This document shows positions 1 to 11,319 of a DNA stretch of 64,000 nt, piece by piece. The notes below the pieces were generated by a model, which had not been told where the DNA came from, did no database searches, and was given only the letters and a program-made list of their open reading frames with translations. Position 1 is the stretch's first letter. Every line of letters begins with the position of its first letter. A program made the translations under genes and the position numbers. Source of the DNA: Nitrospira sp. (GTDB taxonomy: Bacteria > Nitrospirota > Nitrospiria > Nitrospirales > Nitrospiraceae); NCBI GenBank assembly GCA_031315995.1, contig JALDRG010000014.1:33189-97188 (forward strand), given 5' to 3'.

Positions 1-1398
1 GCATTTATCGGAATGATGGCCTCGGCCGCGTTCCCCTATTTTATCCTGGTCGCCACAATTCCGGTGCAGGTTGATTTATTGGGGGGTGTGACAGTCACCA
101 AGCTGATCACACCGTTGGCCATAGGCATGGTGACCATCAATGCGCTGATCCATCGCGGACCCTGGCCGGTTCTTTTGCGATGGCCTGCAGGCTACCTTGC
201 CGGCATGTTCTTTTTGACCTCGCTGTTGTCTCTCGTCGGAGGGAACTTGCACGGATTTCCCGGCGAGGCGGCTAAGGTTCCTGTCTATGGGGCGCTGTTC
301 TTCCTGACCCTGACCTTTAATCGAACCGCCGATGATCTCCGTCGCCTCTTGTGGGTGATCACGATTACCGGTGTCGGTGAGGCGCTCATTACGGCGGCCC
401 AGGTCCACTACGGTTTTGTGATGCCAGGAGATTGGCGAAGGAACGTCGGTCTTCCCAGCGAAGGGGGAGTAGACGGGGCATTTATGTCCATATCGGAAGG
501 AAAGGTTCGTGCCGAGGGTACCACCGCTCATCCGATTTTTCTCGCAAGTTTCTTTTTGATGGCCATGCCTTGCACAACGTTCCTTCTTTTCCATGAGAAA
601 CATCCATGGGTGAAGGCCTCGCTTGCGGCTATGCTCTGCCTCATGGGCTATGCCTGGGTGTACACGTTTGCGAGAAGTTCGGTCGTCGGTTTCGTCTTTC
701 TCATCTTGGTTGCCCTGTGGTTTCAGTCCAAGCTCGTGCGGAAGCTGTCGGTGATTGCGCTCGTGCTGGTTCTGGCCGGAGGTCTGAGTTACCAGGTTGT
801 CTCGGAATGGTTTCAGGCCGGGGTACATACCGTAGAGAGTCAGAGCCTGTTCGGCAAGGCTGATCTGAACGAAAGCAGCGGGAGCTTCGCTTTTCGACGT
901 GAGTCGATCGTCGGTGGCTGGAATCTTTTTCTGGCTTACCCTTGGTTTGGTGTCGGATTCGGACAGGCTATCAATCATTACGTGAAGTATTTGCCTTCAT
1001 GGGCCGACCATTATTATCACCCCGCGGTGATCCACAATATGTTTCTCGAAGTGGCGAGTGAGCTGGGAGTTTTCGCTCTTTCGGCGTTCATCGGCATGTG
1101 GGCGTGGGCGTTCGTGTGCCTTAAACGCGGGCTCCGTATTCCAGCTCTGCGTTCTTATGCGGTCTTGTTGACGAGTCTTCTCGTTGGGCAAATCGCGTTT
1201 TTGATGATCACGCCGATGGTGCGCGAGATTTGGCTGACGTTGCCCATGGCCATGGCGATCGGACACATGGCTAGGTCGAACGCATCACCCGAGGGCGGGT
1301 TCTTCTCCGTGCGAGTCGATGAGGCAAAGCCGCAGCAAGTGTGGAGAGATGAGCGTGCGAACCGCCTGTCTGGTGCCAGGCCTGAAATGAGGACATGA
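1..1398 (+). CDS. O-antigen ligase/polymerase-like membrane protein (5' truncated)
   Basis: Polytopic inner-membrane protein of the O-antigen ligase/Wzy type, expected to polymerise or ligate lipid-linked glycan repeats. The reading frame is open from base 1 (codons GCA TTT ATC GGA before the first ATG at 13), so the true start probably lies to the left of the window. About ten hydrophobic segments alternate with short loops. A long periplasmic-type loop at roughly residues 255-330 carries the family-typical position of a catalytic loop, with a conserved-looking G-x-G-F-G-Q segment after YPWFGV. The stop overlaps the next gene start by 4 bp (ATGA), so it is translationally coupled to the glycosyltransferase. 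The assignment rests on topology and neighbours. Polymerase and ligase cannot be told apart from sequence alone. Confidence 0.75.
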   Translation, partial: AFIGMMASAAFPYFILVATIPVQVDLLGGVTVTKLITPLAIGMVTINALIHRGPWPVLLRWPAGYLAGMFFLTSLLSLVGGNLHGFPGEAAKVPVYGALFFLTLTFNRTADDLRRLLWVITITGVGEALITAAQVHYGFVMPGDWRRNVGLPSEGGVDGAFMSISEGKVRAEGTTAHPIFLASFFLMAMPCTTFLLFHEKHPWVKASLAAMLCLMGYAWVYTFARSSVVGFVFLILVALWFQSKLVRKLSVIALVLVLAGGLSYQVVSEWFQAGVHTVESQSLFGKADLNESSGSFAFRRESIVGGWNLFLAYPWFGVGFGQAINHYVKYLPSWADHYYHPAVIHNMFLEVASELGVFALSAFIGMWAWAFVCLKRGLRIPALRSYAVLLTSLLVGQIAFLMITPMVREIWLTLPMAMAIGHMARSNASPEGGFFSVRVDEAKPQQVWRDERANRLSGARPEMRT

Positions 1399-2402
1399 TG
1401 GAAATTCGTGTGACGGTCGTCATTCCAGCGTACAACGCCACAAAGACGATTCATGACGGCCTGGAATCGTTCGCCCGGCAATCATTTCCGGCCGCGGAGG
1501 TGGAGCTCATCATCGTCGATGATGGATCGACGGATGGCACGCCTGAATATATCGAGCAATGTGTCAGGGACTGGGGACCTAACCGGCCCCGAGTCCGAGT
1601 CATTCGCCAGATCCATCAAGGTCCGGCTGCGGCGAGAAATCTCGGTGCGGTGGAGGCGCAGGGCGAGTTTCTGCTCTTCACCGACGCCGACTGTGTCCCC
1701 CATGCTGACTGGATAAAGGAGATGGTGGCGCCGTTTGCCTCGTCCGAAATCGCGGCCGTCAAGGGTGCCTACAAGACCAGACAAACCAGTCTCGTGGCCC
1801 GGTTCGCGCAGGCCGAGTTCGAGGCTCGGTATCGTCAACTCGCGACTGTCGAATACGTGGACGTAGTGTTCTCCTATTCGGCGGGTTTCCGCCGGGAGGT
1901 GTTTCGCACGATCGGGGGTTTCGACACCAGTTTTCCCGTTGCCGACAACGAAGATACGGACCTCTCCTATCGGGTCGCGACGGCAGGCTACAAAATCAAG
2001 TTTAATCCAGCGGCAATTGTCTATCACCAACATCCGGCGACACTGAAACAATATCTCCGGAAGAAACATAGCCGGGCCTACTGGCGGGTCATGGTGTACA
2101 AGCGGTTTCCGGGCAAGGCCATTCGCGATTCCTATACTCCACAAACGCTCAAGCTTCAGATCGGTTCGGTGGTGCTGGCTGCGGGAGCGATCGCGTTGAT
2201 ACCTCTTGTGCCTCATGCCATCTATGTCGCGGCACTGTCCGGCGTCCTCTTCACGGCCACGGCGGTGCCGTTTCTGTGGCAACTGCCCCGCGAGGATCCA
2301 GGATTACGCATCGCCGCGCCATTTCTCTTGATGTGCCGAGCCGCCGTCATGGCGTCCGGACTGATGCGAACCGTGCCGTTATTGATGAGCAAGACGAATT
2401 AA
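1395..2402 (+). CDS. Glycosyltransferase family 2
   Basis: GT-A fold sugar transferase acting on the cytoplasmic face of the inner membrane. The N-terminus shows the GT2 signature VVIPAYNA, then IIVDDGSTDGT (nucleotide binding), a DXD-type metal site in FTDADC near residue 97, and NEDTDLSYR near residue 194, where the catalytic base of GT2 enzymes lies. The C-terminal 70 residues contain two hydrophobic stretches, probably membrane anchors. It overlaps the upstream polymerase gene by 4 bp. The 335-residue length is normal for membrane-anchored GT2 enzymes. Sugar specificity is unknown. GDP-fucose or a related GDP-sugar is possible because gmd and fcl lie in the same cluster. Confidence 0.88.
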   Translation: MMEIRVTVVIPAYNATKTIHDGLESFARQSFPAAEVELIIVDDGSTDGTPEYIEQCVRDWGPNRPRVRVIRQIHQGPAAARNLGAVEAQGEFLLFTDADCVPHADWIKEMVAPFASSEIAAVKGAYKTRQTSLVARFAQAEFEARYRQLATVEYVDVVFSYSAGFRREVFRTIGGFDTSFPVADNEDTDLSYRVATAGYKIKFNPAAIVYHQHPATLKQYLRKKHSRAYWRVMVYKRFPGKAIRDSYTPQTLKLQIGSVVLAAGAIALIPLVPHAIYVAALSGVLFTATAVPFLWQLPREDPGLRIAAPFLLMCRAAVMASGLMRTVPLLMSKTN

Positions 2403-2433
2403 GATTTTTTTGTTACTTGGAGGGAGGCGAGTC

Positions 2434-3036
2434 ATGCGAGGTATTCTTCACGCAAGCTGGGCGGTGTGTTTCATGGTCCTGTGCTTGGCGACCGTGGTGC
2501 AGGCATCCGAGACCGAGCCGGTTGTTGTTGCGTCTCCGGAAGCGGGGTGGAGCGGTCCGTTTCGCTTGGGGGCGGGCGATGTGCTCAACGTCTTCATCTG
2601 GAAGCACAAAGAGTTGTCGACCATTGTCACCGTTCGTCCCGATGGAAAATTCAACTATCCGTTGATCGGAGAGATTGAGGCCAAGGGGCTCACGCTGGGA
2701 GAGATCGAGGAGCGGATCAATAAGCAGCTCAAGCAGCATATCCAAGATCCGCAGGTCACGGTGATCCTGGAGGCGACCCATAGTTTTCGCATCTTCGTTC
2801 TGGGGGAAGTGATGCAGCCGGGCGTCTTTGATCTCAAGGGGCCGGTGACCGTCATTCAGGCGCTGGCGATGGCCCGAGGGCTGACTACGTTTGCGTCTCG
2901 GAACAAGATCTTCATCGTCAACCCCGCGCGCGGCAACGAGCAACGCATTCCGTTCAGCTACAGCAAATTTGTTCAGGGAGAAGACACGAATCAGAATGTG
3001 ATGCTTCGGCCGGGAGACACGGTGATCGTCCCTTAG
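2434..3036 (+). CDS. Polysaccharide export protein, short Wza-like (Poly_export/SLBB)
   Basis: Periplasmic/outer-membrane exopolysaccharide export protein. The start chosen is the ATG at 2434, 4-12 bases after a strong GGAGGGAGG site; an upstream TTG in frame has no such site. Residues 1-25 form a signal peptide ending near VVQA-SE. No convincing lipobox is visible, unlike classical Wza. The Poly_export domain (FRLGAGDVLNVFIWK onwards) is followed by one SLBB-like domain (FVLGEVMQPGVFDL) and the typical end LRPGDTVIVP. At 200 residues it is much shorter than E. coli Wza (about 380) and lacks the C-terminal outer-membrane helix. The neighbouring beta-barrel protein may supply the outer-membrane pore instead. 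Confidence 0.88.
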   Translation: MRGILHASWAVCFMVLCLATVVQASETEPVVVASPEAGWSGPFRLGAGDVLNVFIWKHKELSTIVTVRPDGKFNYPLIGEIEAKGLTLGEIEERINKQLKQHIQDPQVTVILEATHSFRIFVLGEVMQPGVFDLKGPVTVIQALAMARGLTTFASRNKIFIVNPARGNEQRIPFSYSKFVQGEDTNQNVMLRPGDTVIVP

Positions 3037-3078
3037 TGTGTGTGACGGCTGAACTGTTCTGGACGAAAGCGAAGTCGA

Positions 3079-4431
3079 GTGCCACAGAAAAGTGAGTGTC
3101 CGGCCGCACCTGCGGGCGGCGTAAGCGAGCGAGGAACCGTTTGGAATGGGGTAGCGGGAGTGGCTGAGTCGGCCTTCCGCTTGTTGCGGCTTCCACTGGC
3201 CGGAATGGTATTAGCCTCTGGTACATGGTTGTTTCCGCCGATACTCTTTGCGCAGGACTCGGATAACACGGAGTTTGTTCGTCCACAGCGTGAGTTCGGT
3301 GAGTTACCGTCCTGGCAGAATCAAATGGGGTATGACCGGATGCCTGTGTCGGAAAAATTGCTGTTAGGCGCTCCGATTCGCCGTGAGGGATTGACGCCTC
3401 GGCTCACGCTCACTGAAGAATATACAGACAACGTCTTTTTCACCGCGCGCAACCGCGGGACCGATTACATCACCAAGATTGCGCCGGGGTTGGGTTATCG
3501 GTCTTCAGGGCGCGATGGACAACTCTCCGTTGACTACTCGGTGGAGTCCAGAGTTTACGCGAACAATATCAATCAGAACAGAGCGGTATCGCGACAGAAC
3601 GGCGAGCTGTTTGGAATCTGGAACCTGTCCGATCGGACATCTCTGACCGTGTTTGACCGCTTCGAATCATTCCAAGACCCAACGGAACAGCAGATTCCCG
3701 GTATCCTTGGCGCATTCGGACGCACGTCGATCAACATCGCTGCCTTGATGGTGAAGCATCGCCTCACCCCATCCGTGGATCTCCTGGCGAACTATGGAAA
3801 TTTTCGCTGGTCTGTCGATGCACCCGGTGCCATCGACAGTATGACCCACGAAGGCGAGGTGGGGGCGAGAGTGCGGGAGACGCAGTGGGGGCGTACCACG
3901 GTGAAGTACCGATTTCGATTCTTTGATTTCCAACAGGGGCGCGATTTTCAGTCGCATTCCGCGCTGATCACTCAGGAAATGGATTTATCAGAGACGCTGG
4001 TGGTCAGCGGAACGATTGGTGCGGTTCGTGTGGAGCCGGATCCTTCGACGGTCGAGGTTCTCGCACAGGCGTCCATCAAAAAGTCGCTCGGCGACGCGTT
4101 GTATGAGCTGAGTTATATGCGCGATGTGTTTCCTCCTTCGGGAGGACTCAGTCAACCACTCGTCGGAGATTTTGTGCGCGCGTCGACCAAGATCCGTCTG
4201 GCGAACAATTTTCTCTTTGATGCCGGGCTGACGTGGATTCTTACCAGTACCAGCTCAGATGATTTGACGGTGCACACGTTGAAATGGAATGTCGGCATTT
4301 CCTACACGCCCGCATCGTGGCTTGTGGCTCGGCTGGGGTACGACATGTTCGATCAGCGGGAAGACATTCTAGGCACGTCCGCGAATCGTCTGGCGAACAA
4401 GGTTAGTCTGCGAATGATCGCGACATTCTGA
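3079..4431 (+). CDS. Outer-membrane beta-barrel protein of the EPS cluster
   Basis: Probable outer-membrane beta-barrel, resembling the BBP2-type barrels found in EPS/PEP-CTERM loci. A hydrophobic export segment near residues 30-60 ends at LFAQ-DS. After it the protein is made of alternating amphipathic strands (for example LTLTEEYTDNVFF, DGQLSVDYSVESRVY, ARLGYDMFD) and finishes in SLRMIATF with a C-terminal Phe, the usual barrel-assembly signal. The 5' end is uncertain: the GTG at 3079 gives a long N-terminus, and an in-frame GTG near 3160 would place the signal peptide at the start. It lies 42 bp after the Wza-like gene, which suggests that the two form the export route. Confidence 0.72.
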   Translation: MPQKSECPAAPAGGVSERGTVWNGVAGVAESAFRLLRLPLAGMVLASGTWLFPPILFAQDSDNTEFVRPQREFGELPSWQNQMGYDRMPVSEKLLLGAPIRREGLTPRLTLTEEYTDNVFFTARNRGTDYITKIAPGLGYRSSGRDGQLSVDYSVESRVYANNINQNRAVSRQNGELFGIWNLSDRTSLTVFDRFESFQDPTEQQIPGILGAFGRTSINIAALMVKHRLTPSVDLLANYGNFRWSVDAPGAIDSMTHEGEVGARVRETQWGRTTVKYRFRFFDFQQGRDFQSHSALITQEMDLSETLVVSGTIGAVRVEPDPSTVEVLAQASIKKSLGDALYELSYMRDVFPPSGGLSQPLVGDFVRASTKIRLANNFLFDAGLTWILTSTSSDDLTVHTLKWNVGISYTPASWLVARLGYDMFDQREDILGTSANRLANKVSLRMIATF

Positions 4432-4465
4432 CGTGGTGTACGAGCGTATGTTCCGATGAAACCTG

Positions 4466-5662
4466 GTGAGGCATCGCATGGAGAGCAGTAACGTGGCGGA
4501 CGCTATGGAAACGGTAGCCGACGGACTTCGCATCCTGTTCATCGCGCCGGCTCCGCGTGCCGGGACGGTGCAGTATACCCACAACTTAGCCAATGCGCTG
4601 GCGGAGCGAGGCCATCGCGTCACGTTGGTCACGGGTATTGGATTCGAATTGGCTGACTATCCGAGAATGTATCAGACGCTCGAGGTCTTCGACCGGTATC
4701 GGCCACGGCCGCTTCGACTGCTTCGATTTCTGTGGAAGTGTCTGACCTTCCGTCCACAGATCGTCCATCTCCAAGGCGCACAGCACCCGGCGCTCTATAT
4801 CCTGTTGTGGGCCATGCTCCGCATGCTGGGGAGTACCTGCTTCGTCTATACCCCGCAGGATGTGTTGCCGAACTCGCTGCGCCCCTATCACATCCGGGCA
4901 TTTCGCTTTCTCTATGCGCGTATGCGGCATATCTTCCTGAACGCGAAACAGAATGAGGCGTTGGTCATCGACAATTTCGGCGTACCCTCCGATCGGATTA
5001 CGGTCCTTCCCATCGCCGATCTGACGGCCTTCGTGCGGAAGCATGTTATCCCCGAACCGCCGGATATCCCGCCCGGAAAGAAAGTCGTGCTCTGTTTCGG
5101 GCTGATTGAGCCGAGGAAAGGGATCCACACATTGCTGGCCTCCGCGCCTGAGTTGTTGCGTCAGGTGCCTGATGCACTTCTGCTGATCGTCGGGAAGCCG
5201 TTGATGGATCTTGCTCCATTGCAGCGGCAATTGGCTGAGTTGGAACTGCACGACCGCGTCCGGTTGGTGCCGGAGTATGTCAGCTTCGCGCAGATGGCCG
5301 GATACTTCTCAGCCGCGAGGCTGCTGGTGTTGCCCTACGAAAATGGGTGGAATAGCGGCGTGTTGGCCTCTGCGTTCGGGTTCGGAAAGCCTGTGATTGC
5401 CACGCGGGTGGGCGGCTTCGATGAAGTCGTGAGTCATGAATCGACTGGGCTGCTCGTACCTCCAAAAGATTCGAATGCGCTGGCGCAGGCAGTCGCGCGG
5501 CTTCTGATTGATGGGGAGCTATATGCGCGCATGGCGGAGAATGTGCAGGTGGCGGCGCGAAACATCTCCTGGGAAGCGATCGCGCGGACCACTGAGGCGC
5601 GCTATGAAGATGTGCTGGGAATAGGAGGGGACTGTGCAGTATCGCAGGCTCGGCAGCACTGA
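4466..5662 (+). CDS. Glycosyltransferase family 4 (GT-B)
   Basis: Retaining GT-B glycosyltransferase. The N-terminal Rossmann half has the family's glycine turn equivalent (FIAPAPRAGTVQYTHNLANALAERGH). The C-terminal half has the nucleotide-sugar site FGLIEPRKGIHTLL, then LPYENGWNSGVL and GKPVIATRVGGFDEVV. In the EX7E motif the second Glu is replaced by Leu, as in several GT4 subgroups with an SGVL sequence. The start is ambiguous: GTG 4466, or ATG at 4478 or 4505. The C-terminus overlaps the next gene by 29 bp in another frame, so the two are tightly coupled. It is part of the exopolysaccharide cluster; donor and acceptor are unknown. Confidence 0.88.
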   Translation: MRHRMESSNVADAMETVADGLRILFIAPAPRAGTVQYTHNLANALAERGHRVTLVTGIGFELADYPRMYQTLEVFDRYRPRPLRLLRFLWKCLTFRPQIVHLQGAQHPALYILLWAMLRMLGSTCFVYTPQDVLPNSLRPYHIRAFRFLYARMRHIFLNAKQNEALVIDNFGVPSDRITVLPIADLTAFVRKHVIPEPPDIPPGKKVVLCFGLIEPRKGIHTLLASAPELLRQVPDALLLIVGKPLMDLAPLQRQLAELELHDRVRLVPEYVSFAQMAGYFSAARLLVLPYENGWNSGVLASAFGFGKPVIATRVGGFDEVVSHESTGLLVPPKDSNALAQAVARLLIDGELYARMAENVQVAARNISWEAIARTTEARYEDVLGIGGDCAVSQARQH

Positions 5663-6500
5663 CCTCATCCCATCGGTGCTTGGCTTCGGGTGCTCGATGA
5701 TCGCTTCGTTGGCGACACGGTACTCGCGCGCCGAGGTGGAGGCGAGTCTTTGCGAAGCCAGGGAAGCGGGTATTACGTTTTTCGATACGGCCGACGTCTA
5801 TGGTCAGGGCGATAGTGAACGATTGCTCGGGAAACTGCTTCGGAGCCGAGGCGAAGGAATGATTCTCTGCACCAAGGCAGGGTTAACGGTCGGTTCGATG
5901 GAAGGCGTGGTTCGGCTCGTCAAGCCGGCCGCCAATTTACTCCTTCGCCGCTGGCGAGCCGCTCGGGCTGTGACCACGCAGGCTCGTCGTCGTCAGGAGC
6001 GGCAATGTTTTCACCCGGACTATCTTTCTAGACGAATCGAGGGCAGCTTGCGTCGTCTTAACGTGAATCGGATCGATCTGTTTTTATTGCACAACCCCCC
6101 GGTGGATGTGCCGCAACGCGATGCGGTGTTCGAGTTGCTGACACGTTTCAGGACGCAAGGCAAGTTGCGGCACTTCGGCGTGTCCTGCCGATCTTTGGAG
6201 GATGCCAACCTCTGGCTCGGGCAGCCGGATGTCGCCTGTGTGCAGATTCCTCTCGACCGAAGCCGTATGGAGGCGGCCATCCCGGTGCTGGAGCGCGCAC
6301 GCGCCCAGCAGGCGGGCGTGATCGCACGGGAGGTGCTTGCGCATGATGCGCTGGCCAAAGGATCCGTTTCCGATGCCTTGCATCCGCTCGTGAAGCGTTC
6401 GGAGATCGGCGTCGTGCTGGCGGGAATGAGTTGCCGTCGGCATGTGCAAGAGAATGTGCGCGCGATGGACGTCGCAACGGGGTATAGCCATGTTGCTTGA
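5634..6500 (+). CDS. Aldo/keto reductase family protein
   Basis: NAD(P)H-dependent oxidoreductase of the aldo/keto reductase superfamily. The catalytic tetrad is visible: Asp and Tyr in FFDTADVYGQGD, Lys in LCTKAG and His in LLHNPP. The GTG start at 5634 follows GGAGGGG by 5 bases and is preferred. A basic insertion (LLLRRWRAARAVTTQARRRQ) near residues 100-120 is longer than in most family members. The gene overlaps the GT4 gene by 29 bp and the GMC oxidoreductase gene by 11 bp, which makes a GT4-AKR-GMC transcription unit. The context suggests redox modification of a sugar or of a lipid carrier, but no substrate can be read from the sequence. Confidence 0.85.
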   Translation: MQYRRLGSTDLIPSVLGFGCSMIASLATRYSRAEVEASLCEAREAGITFFDTADVYGQGDSERLLGKLLRSRGEGMILCTKAGLTVGSMEGVVRLVKPAANLLLRRWRAARAVTTQARRRQERQCFHPDYLSRRIEGSLRRLNVNRIDLFLLHNPPVDVPQRDAVFELLTRFRTQGKLRHFGVSCRSLEDANLWLGQPDVACVQIPLDRSRMEAAIPVLERARAQQAGVIAREVLAHDALAKGSVSDALHPLVKRSEIGVVLAGMSCRRHVQENVRAMDVATGYSHVA

Positions 6501-8148
6501 TGCACGATCGATCTCAGACGGAGAGACCCTTTCGGCTGACCTGTGCATTGTTGGCGCGGGTGCCGCTGGGATCACATTGGCGATGGAGTTAGTGCCGACC
6601 GGCATGAACATTATTCTGTTGGAAGCCGGCGGTAAATCGAAGGCCGGACCGAGTCAGGGTCTCTATCAGGGCTCGCTGAACGATCCGGTTCGTCATCTGC
6701 CGCTGGACCAGGCTCGCTACAGGCAGTTGGGTGGCACGACGTCGCTCTGGGGCGGCCGCTGCATTCCATTCGATAGCCTCGACTTTGATCAACGTGATTG
6801 GGTGTCGCACAGCGGCTGGCCTTTTCCGCAAAAGGCCCTGGATGACTATTACCGGCGGGCCCACAGGTATTGTGAGTGTGGCGACTACGACTACCACGTC
6901 ACCACCGCGCTTCCCGGCGCGCCATCCTCTATGGTGCCGGGATTCGAGGACGGAGATGTGAATACGTCCTGTATTGAACGGTGGAGCCCGCCGACGCAGT
7001 TTGGGAAGGTCTATCGTCCGGTCCTGGCTGCAGCGGATAACCTGCGTGTATTGCTCCATGCGCCAGCCGTCGAATTGCATAGCTCCTTGGATGGCGCGCG
7101 CATCGAGTCCGTCGAAGTGGCGACGTTCGGGGGGCGACGCTTCCATGTGCGGGCGCGCACTGTCCTGTTGGCCGGTGGCGGGTTAGAAACTACCCGGTTG
7201 CTGCTCGTCTCCCGTCGGAGGCATCCGCAGGGGATCGGCAACCACTCCGATTGGTTGGGTCGGGGATACATGTCACATATTCATGGCGTGATTGCGAGCG
7301 CCACTCTGACGGCCGGTCAGGAGGTCATGTTCGGCTATGAAGCGGATCCCCAGGGCGTATTCTGCCGGCGGCGCATCGCCTTTTCCGAAGAAGCTCAGCG
7401 CCGGCATCGCCTCCTGAACCTGTACATGCTGTTGGATCGTCCCCTGGTGGGGGACCCCGAGCATGGCGATGCGGTGCTCTCCGCAGCCTTCTTGCTGAAG
7501 CGGCTCCTGGGAGGCAGACAGCAGGAACAACTGGGAAAGGGGAAGTATGCCCTGTACTGGCGGCATATCAAGAACGTGTTGATGGGGTCGCCCCAAGCCC
7601 TGTCGGTCCTGCCGAAGTTCGGGCGAAAGAGGCTTCTACAGCGCCGCCGTATTCCATCGCTTCTTCTGCGGTCCCGGTCAAATTCCTATTATTTATATTT
7701 TCAAAGCGAACAGGTGCCCGATCGAAACAATCGTGTGACGTTGGATGAGGCACGTGATGCGTTCGGCATGCCTCGCCTCAGGCTGGATTTCCATGTCACC
7801 GAGCAAGATCGGGAGAGCGTGTTGCGTGCGCATGAGCTGATCGATCAGGAGTTGCGTCGGCAGAATTGCGGGTACCTGACCTATTTGGGAAGCGATGTGT
7901 CTCGGTTGATGCACGACGTGAAGGCAGTGCTGGGTCATCATATCGGAACCACCCGTATGTCCGCAGATCCCTCGCAAGGGGTGGTGGATGAGCAGTGCCG
8001 GGTGCATGGGATGGCGAATCTGTTTGTCGCCAGCAGTTCGATGTTTCCGACCTCCAGCCACGCCAACCCGACGTTGACGATCGTTGCCATGGCCCTGCGC
8101 CTCGCCGATCATCTCAAGGTGACACATCTTAGTATAGCGCGAGTCTGA
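6490..8148 (+). CDS. GMC family FAD-dependent oxidoreductase
   Basis: Flavoprotein of the glucose-methanol-choline oxidoreductase family. Residues 17-45 form the FAD-binding beta-alpha-beta unit (CIVGAGAAGITLAMEL, then LLEAGG). GGTTSLWGGRC matches the GMC flavin motif. The C-terminal substrate/FAD domain has HHIGTTRMS followed by VDEQCRVHGMANLFVASSSMFPTSSHANPT with the catalytic His/Asn region. The start chosen is the ATG at 6490, overlapping the AKR stop; an upstream in-frame ATG at 6442 lies deep in the AKR gene. At 552 residues it is normal for the family. Such an enzyme inside an EPS cluster is unusual and may oxidise a sugar or polyol unit. Confidence 0.9.
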   Translation: MLLDARSISDGETLSADLCIVGAGAAGITLAMELVPTGMNIILLEAGGKSKAGPSQGLYQGSLNDPVRHLPLDQARYRQLGGTTSLWGGRCIPFDSLDFDQRDWVSHSGWPFPQKALDDYYRRAHRYCECGDYDYHVTTALPGAPSSMVPGFEDGDVNTSCIERWSPPTQFGKVYRPVLAAADNLRVLLHAPAVELHSSLDGARIESVEVATFGGRRFHVRARTVLLAGGGLETTRLLLVSRRRHPQGIGNHSDWLGRGYMSHIHGVIASATLTAGQEVMFGYEADPQGVFCRRRIAFSEEAQRRHRLLNLYMLLDRPLVGDPEHGDAVLSAAFLLKRLLGGRQQEQLGKGKYALYWRHIKNVLMGSPQALSVLPKFGRKRLLQRRRIPSLLLRSRSNSYYLYFQSEQVPDRNNRVTLDEARDAFGMPRLRLDFHVTEQDRESVLRAHELIDQELRRQNCGYLTYLGSDVSRLMHDVKAVLGHHIGTTRMSADPSQGVVDEQCRVHGMANLFVASSSMFPTSSHANPTLTIVAMALRLADHLKVTHLSIARV

Positions 8149-8178
8149 GTAGTTATTGTTGCGGGAAAGGGGATCACT

Positions 8179-9192
8179 ATGTATTGGAAGAACAAACGTG
8201 TGCTCGTCACCGGAGGGGCCGGTCAGATCGGCTCCCATCTCGTGGCACGTCTCGCCGCCGCGGGCGCGCAAGTGACCGTGGCGGACAATCTGTGGCGCGG
8301 GAAGAAGTCGAATCTACTCGGTGAGGACGGGGCGCCGGTAATCGACTTGGATGGACGGTTTCTGGAGATGGATCTGTGCGACTATCGGAACTGCGAGCGG
8401 GCGACGGAGGGGCAGGACATTGTCTATCACCTGGCCGACGTGGTCGCCGGCATCAACTATGTGTTTGGGAACCAGTTCTCACTGTTCAACACGAACCTGA
8501 TCATCGATTCCAATATGCTGCGGGCGGCCATTGCCAGTAAGGTGTCCTCCTACGTGTATGTGGGGACCGCCTGCAGTTACCCGGCTGAACGCCAAAGCAA
8601 ATTGAACCCGCCTCCGTTCAAGGAGGACGATGTGTACCCGGCGTCACCTGAATCATCCTATGGATGGAGCAAGCTGATGGGGGAGATGGGATGTGATTTG
8701 GCACGTAAAGAGAAGTTGTTGGATATCGGGATTCTCCGGTTCCACAACGTCTATGGGCCCCACTGTGAAATGTCTCCCGAGAAATCGCAGGTCATCCCGT
8801 CGCTGATCCGCAAGGCCGTCCGGCATCCGGATGAGGAGTTCGTGGTCTGGGGGTCTGGAAAGCAGCGCCGAGCGTTCGTATTCGTGAACGATATCGTGGA
8901 CGCATTGGTTTCTGTGGCCACGAAGGGCATGAATCAGGGAGTCATCCAGATCGGCCCCGATTACAGCACCTCGATCAAGGAGATCGCGGAACGGGTCTGT
9001 GCAATTTCAGGAAAGCAGATCAAGATTCGGTTCGACACCAGTAAGCCTGAAGGCGATGTCGACCGGGCCGCCGATTGGAGCAGGGCGCGCGACATCCTCG
9101 ATTGGTCGCCCAAGACCAGTATTCAGGAAGGGCTTGAACGGACCTATGCCTGGTGTGAACGGCAGGTATTTCAAGGCGTCGGTCGAGGATGA
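8179..9192 (+). CDS. NAD-dependent epimerase/dehydratase (extended SDR)
   Basis: Sugar-nucleotide enzyme of the extended short-chain dehydrogenase family. The Rossmann motif VTGGAGQIGSHL is at residues 9-21, the Thr of the catalytic triad lies in VGTACSYP, and the YxxxK motif is SSYGWSK near residue 158. The sequence resembles the GDP-mannose 3,5-epimerase/UDP-glucose 4-epimerase branch more than the dehydratases. It begins with an ATG after GGGAAAGGGG. It stands directly before gmd and fcl, so a GDP-linked or UDP-linked hexose is the likely substrate. The exact reaction is not resolvable here. Confidence 0.82.
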   Translation: MYWKNKRVLVTGGAGQIGSHLVARLAAAGAQVTVADNLWRGKKSNLLGEDGAPVIDLDGRFLEMDLCDYRNCERATEGQDIVYHLADVVAGINYVFGNQFSLFNTNLIIDSNMLRAAIASKVSSYVYVGTACSYPAERQSKLNPPPFKEDDVYPASPESSYGWSKLMGEMGCDLARKEKLLDIGILRFHNVYGPHCEMSPEKSQVIPSLIRKAVRHPDEEFVVWGSGKQRRAFVFVNDIVDALVSVATKGMNQGVIQIGPDYSTSIKEIAERVCAISGKQIKIRFDTSKPEGDVDRAADWSRARDILDWSPKTSIQEGLERTYAWCERQVFQGVGRG

Positions 9193-9299
9193 GGTAGTTG
9201 ATTTCTGCTCAGATCGATCCCGCGTGCGGATGAATGTGTGATGACCCAGGCTGAGTGGGTGCGAGCACCCGAGTCGTAACAAAGAAGTGAGGCAACATC

Positions 9300-11269
<1,970 letters not shown>

Positions 11270-11319
11270 TCGCCGGTGTCCTGTCCTGTCGATGTTACGG
11301 CATCGTGCACGGAACCCTC

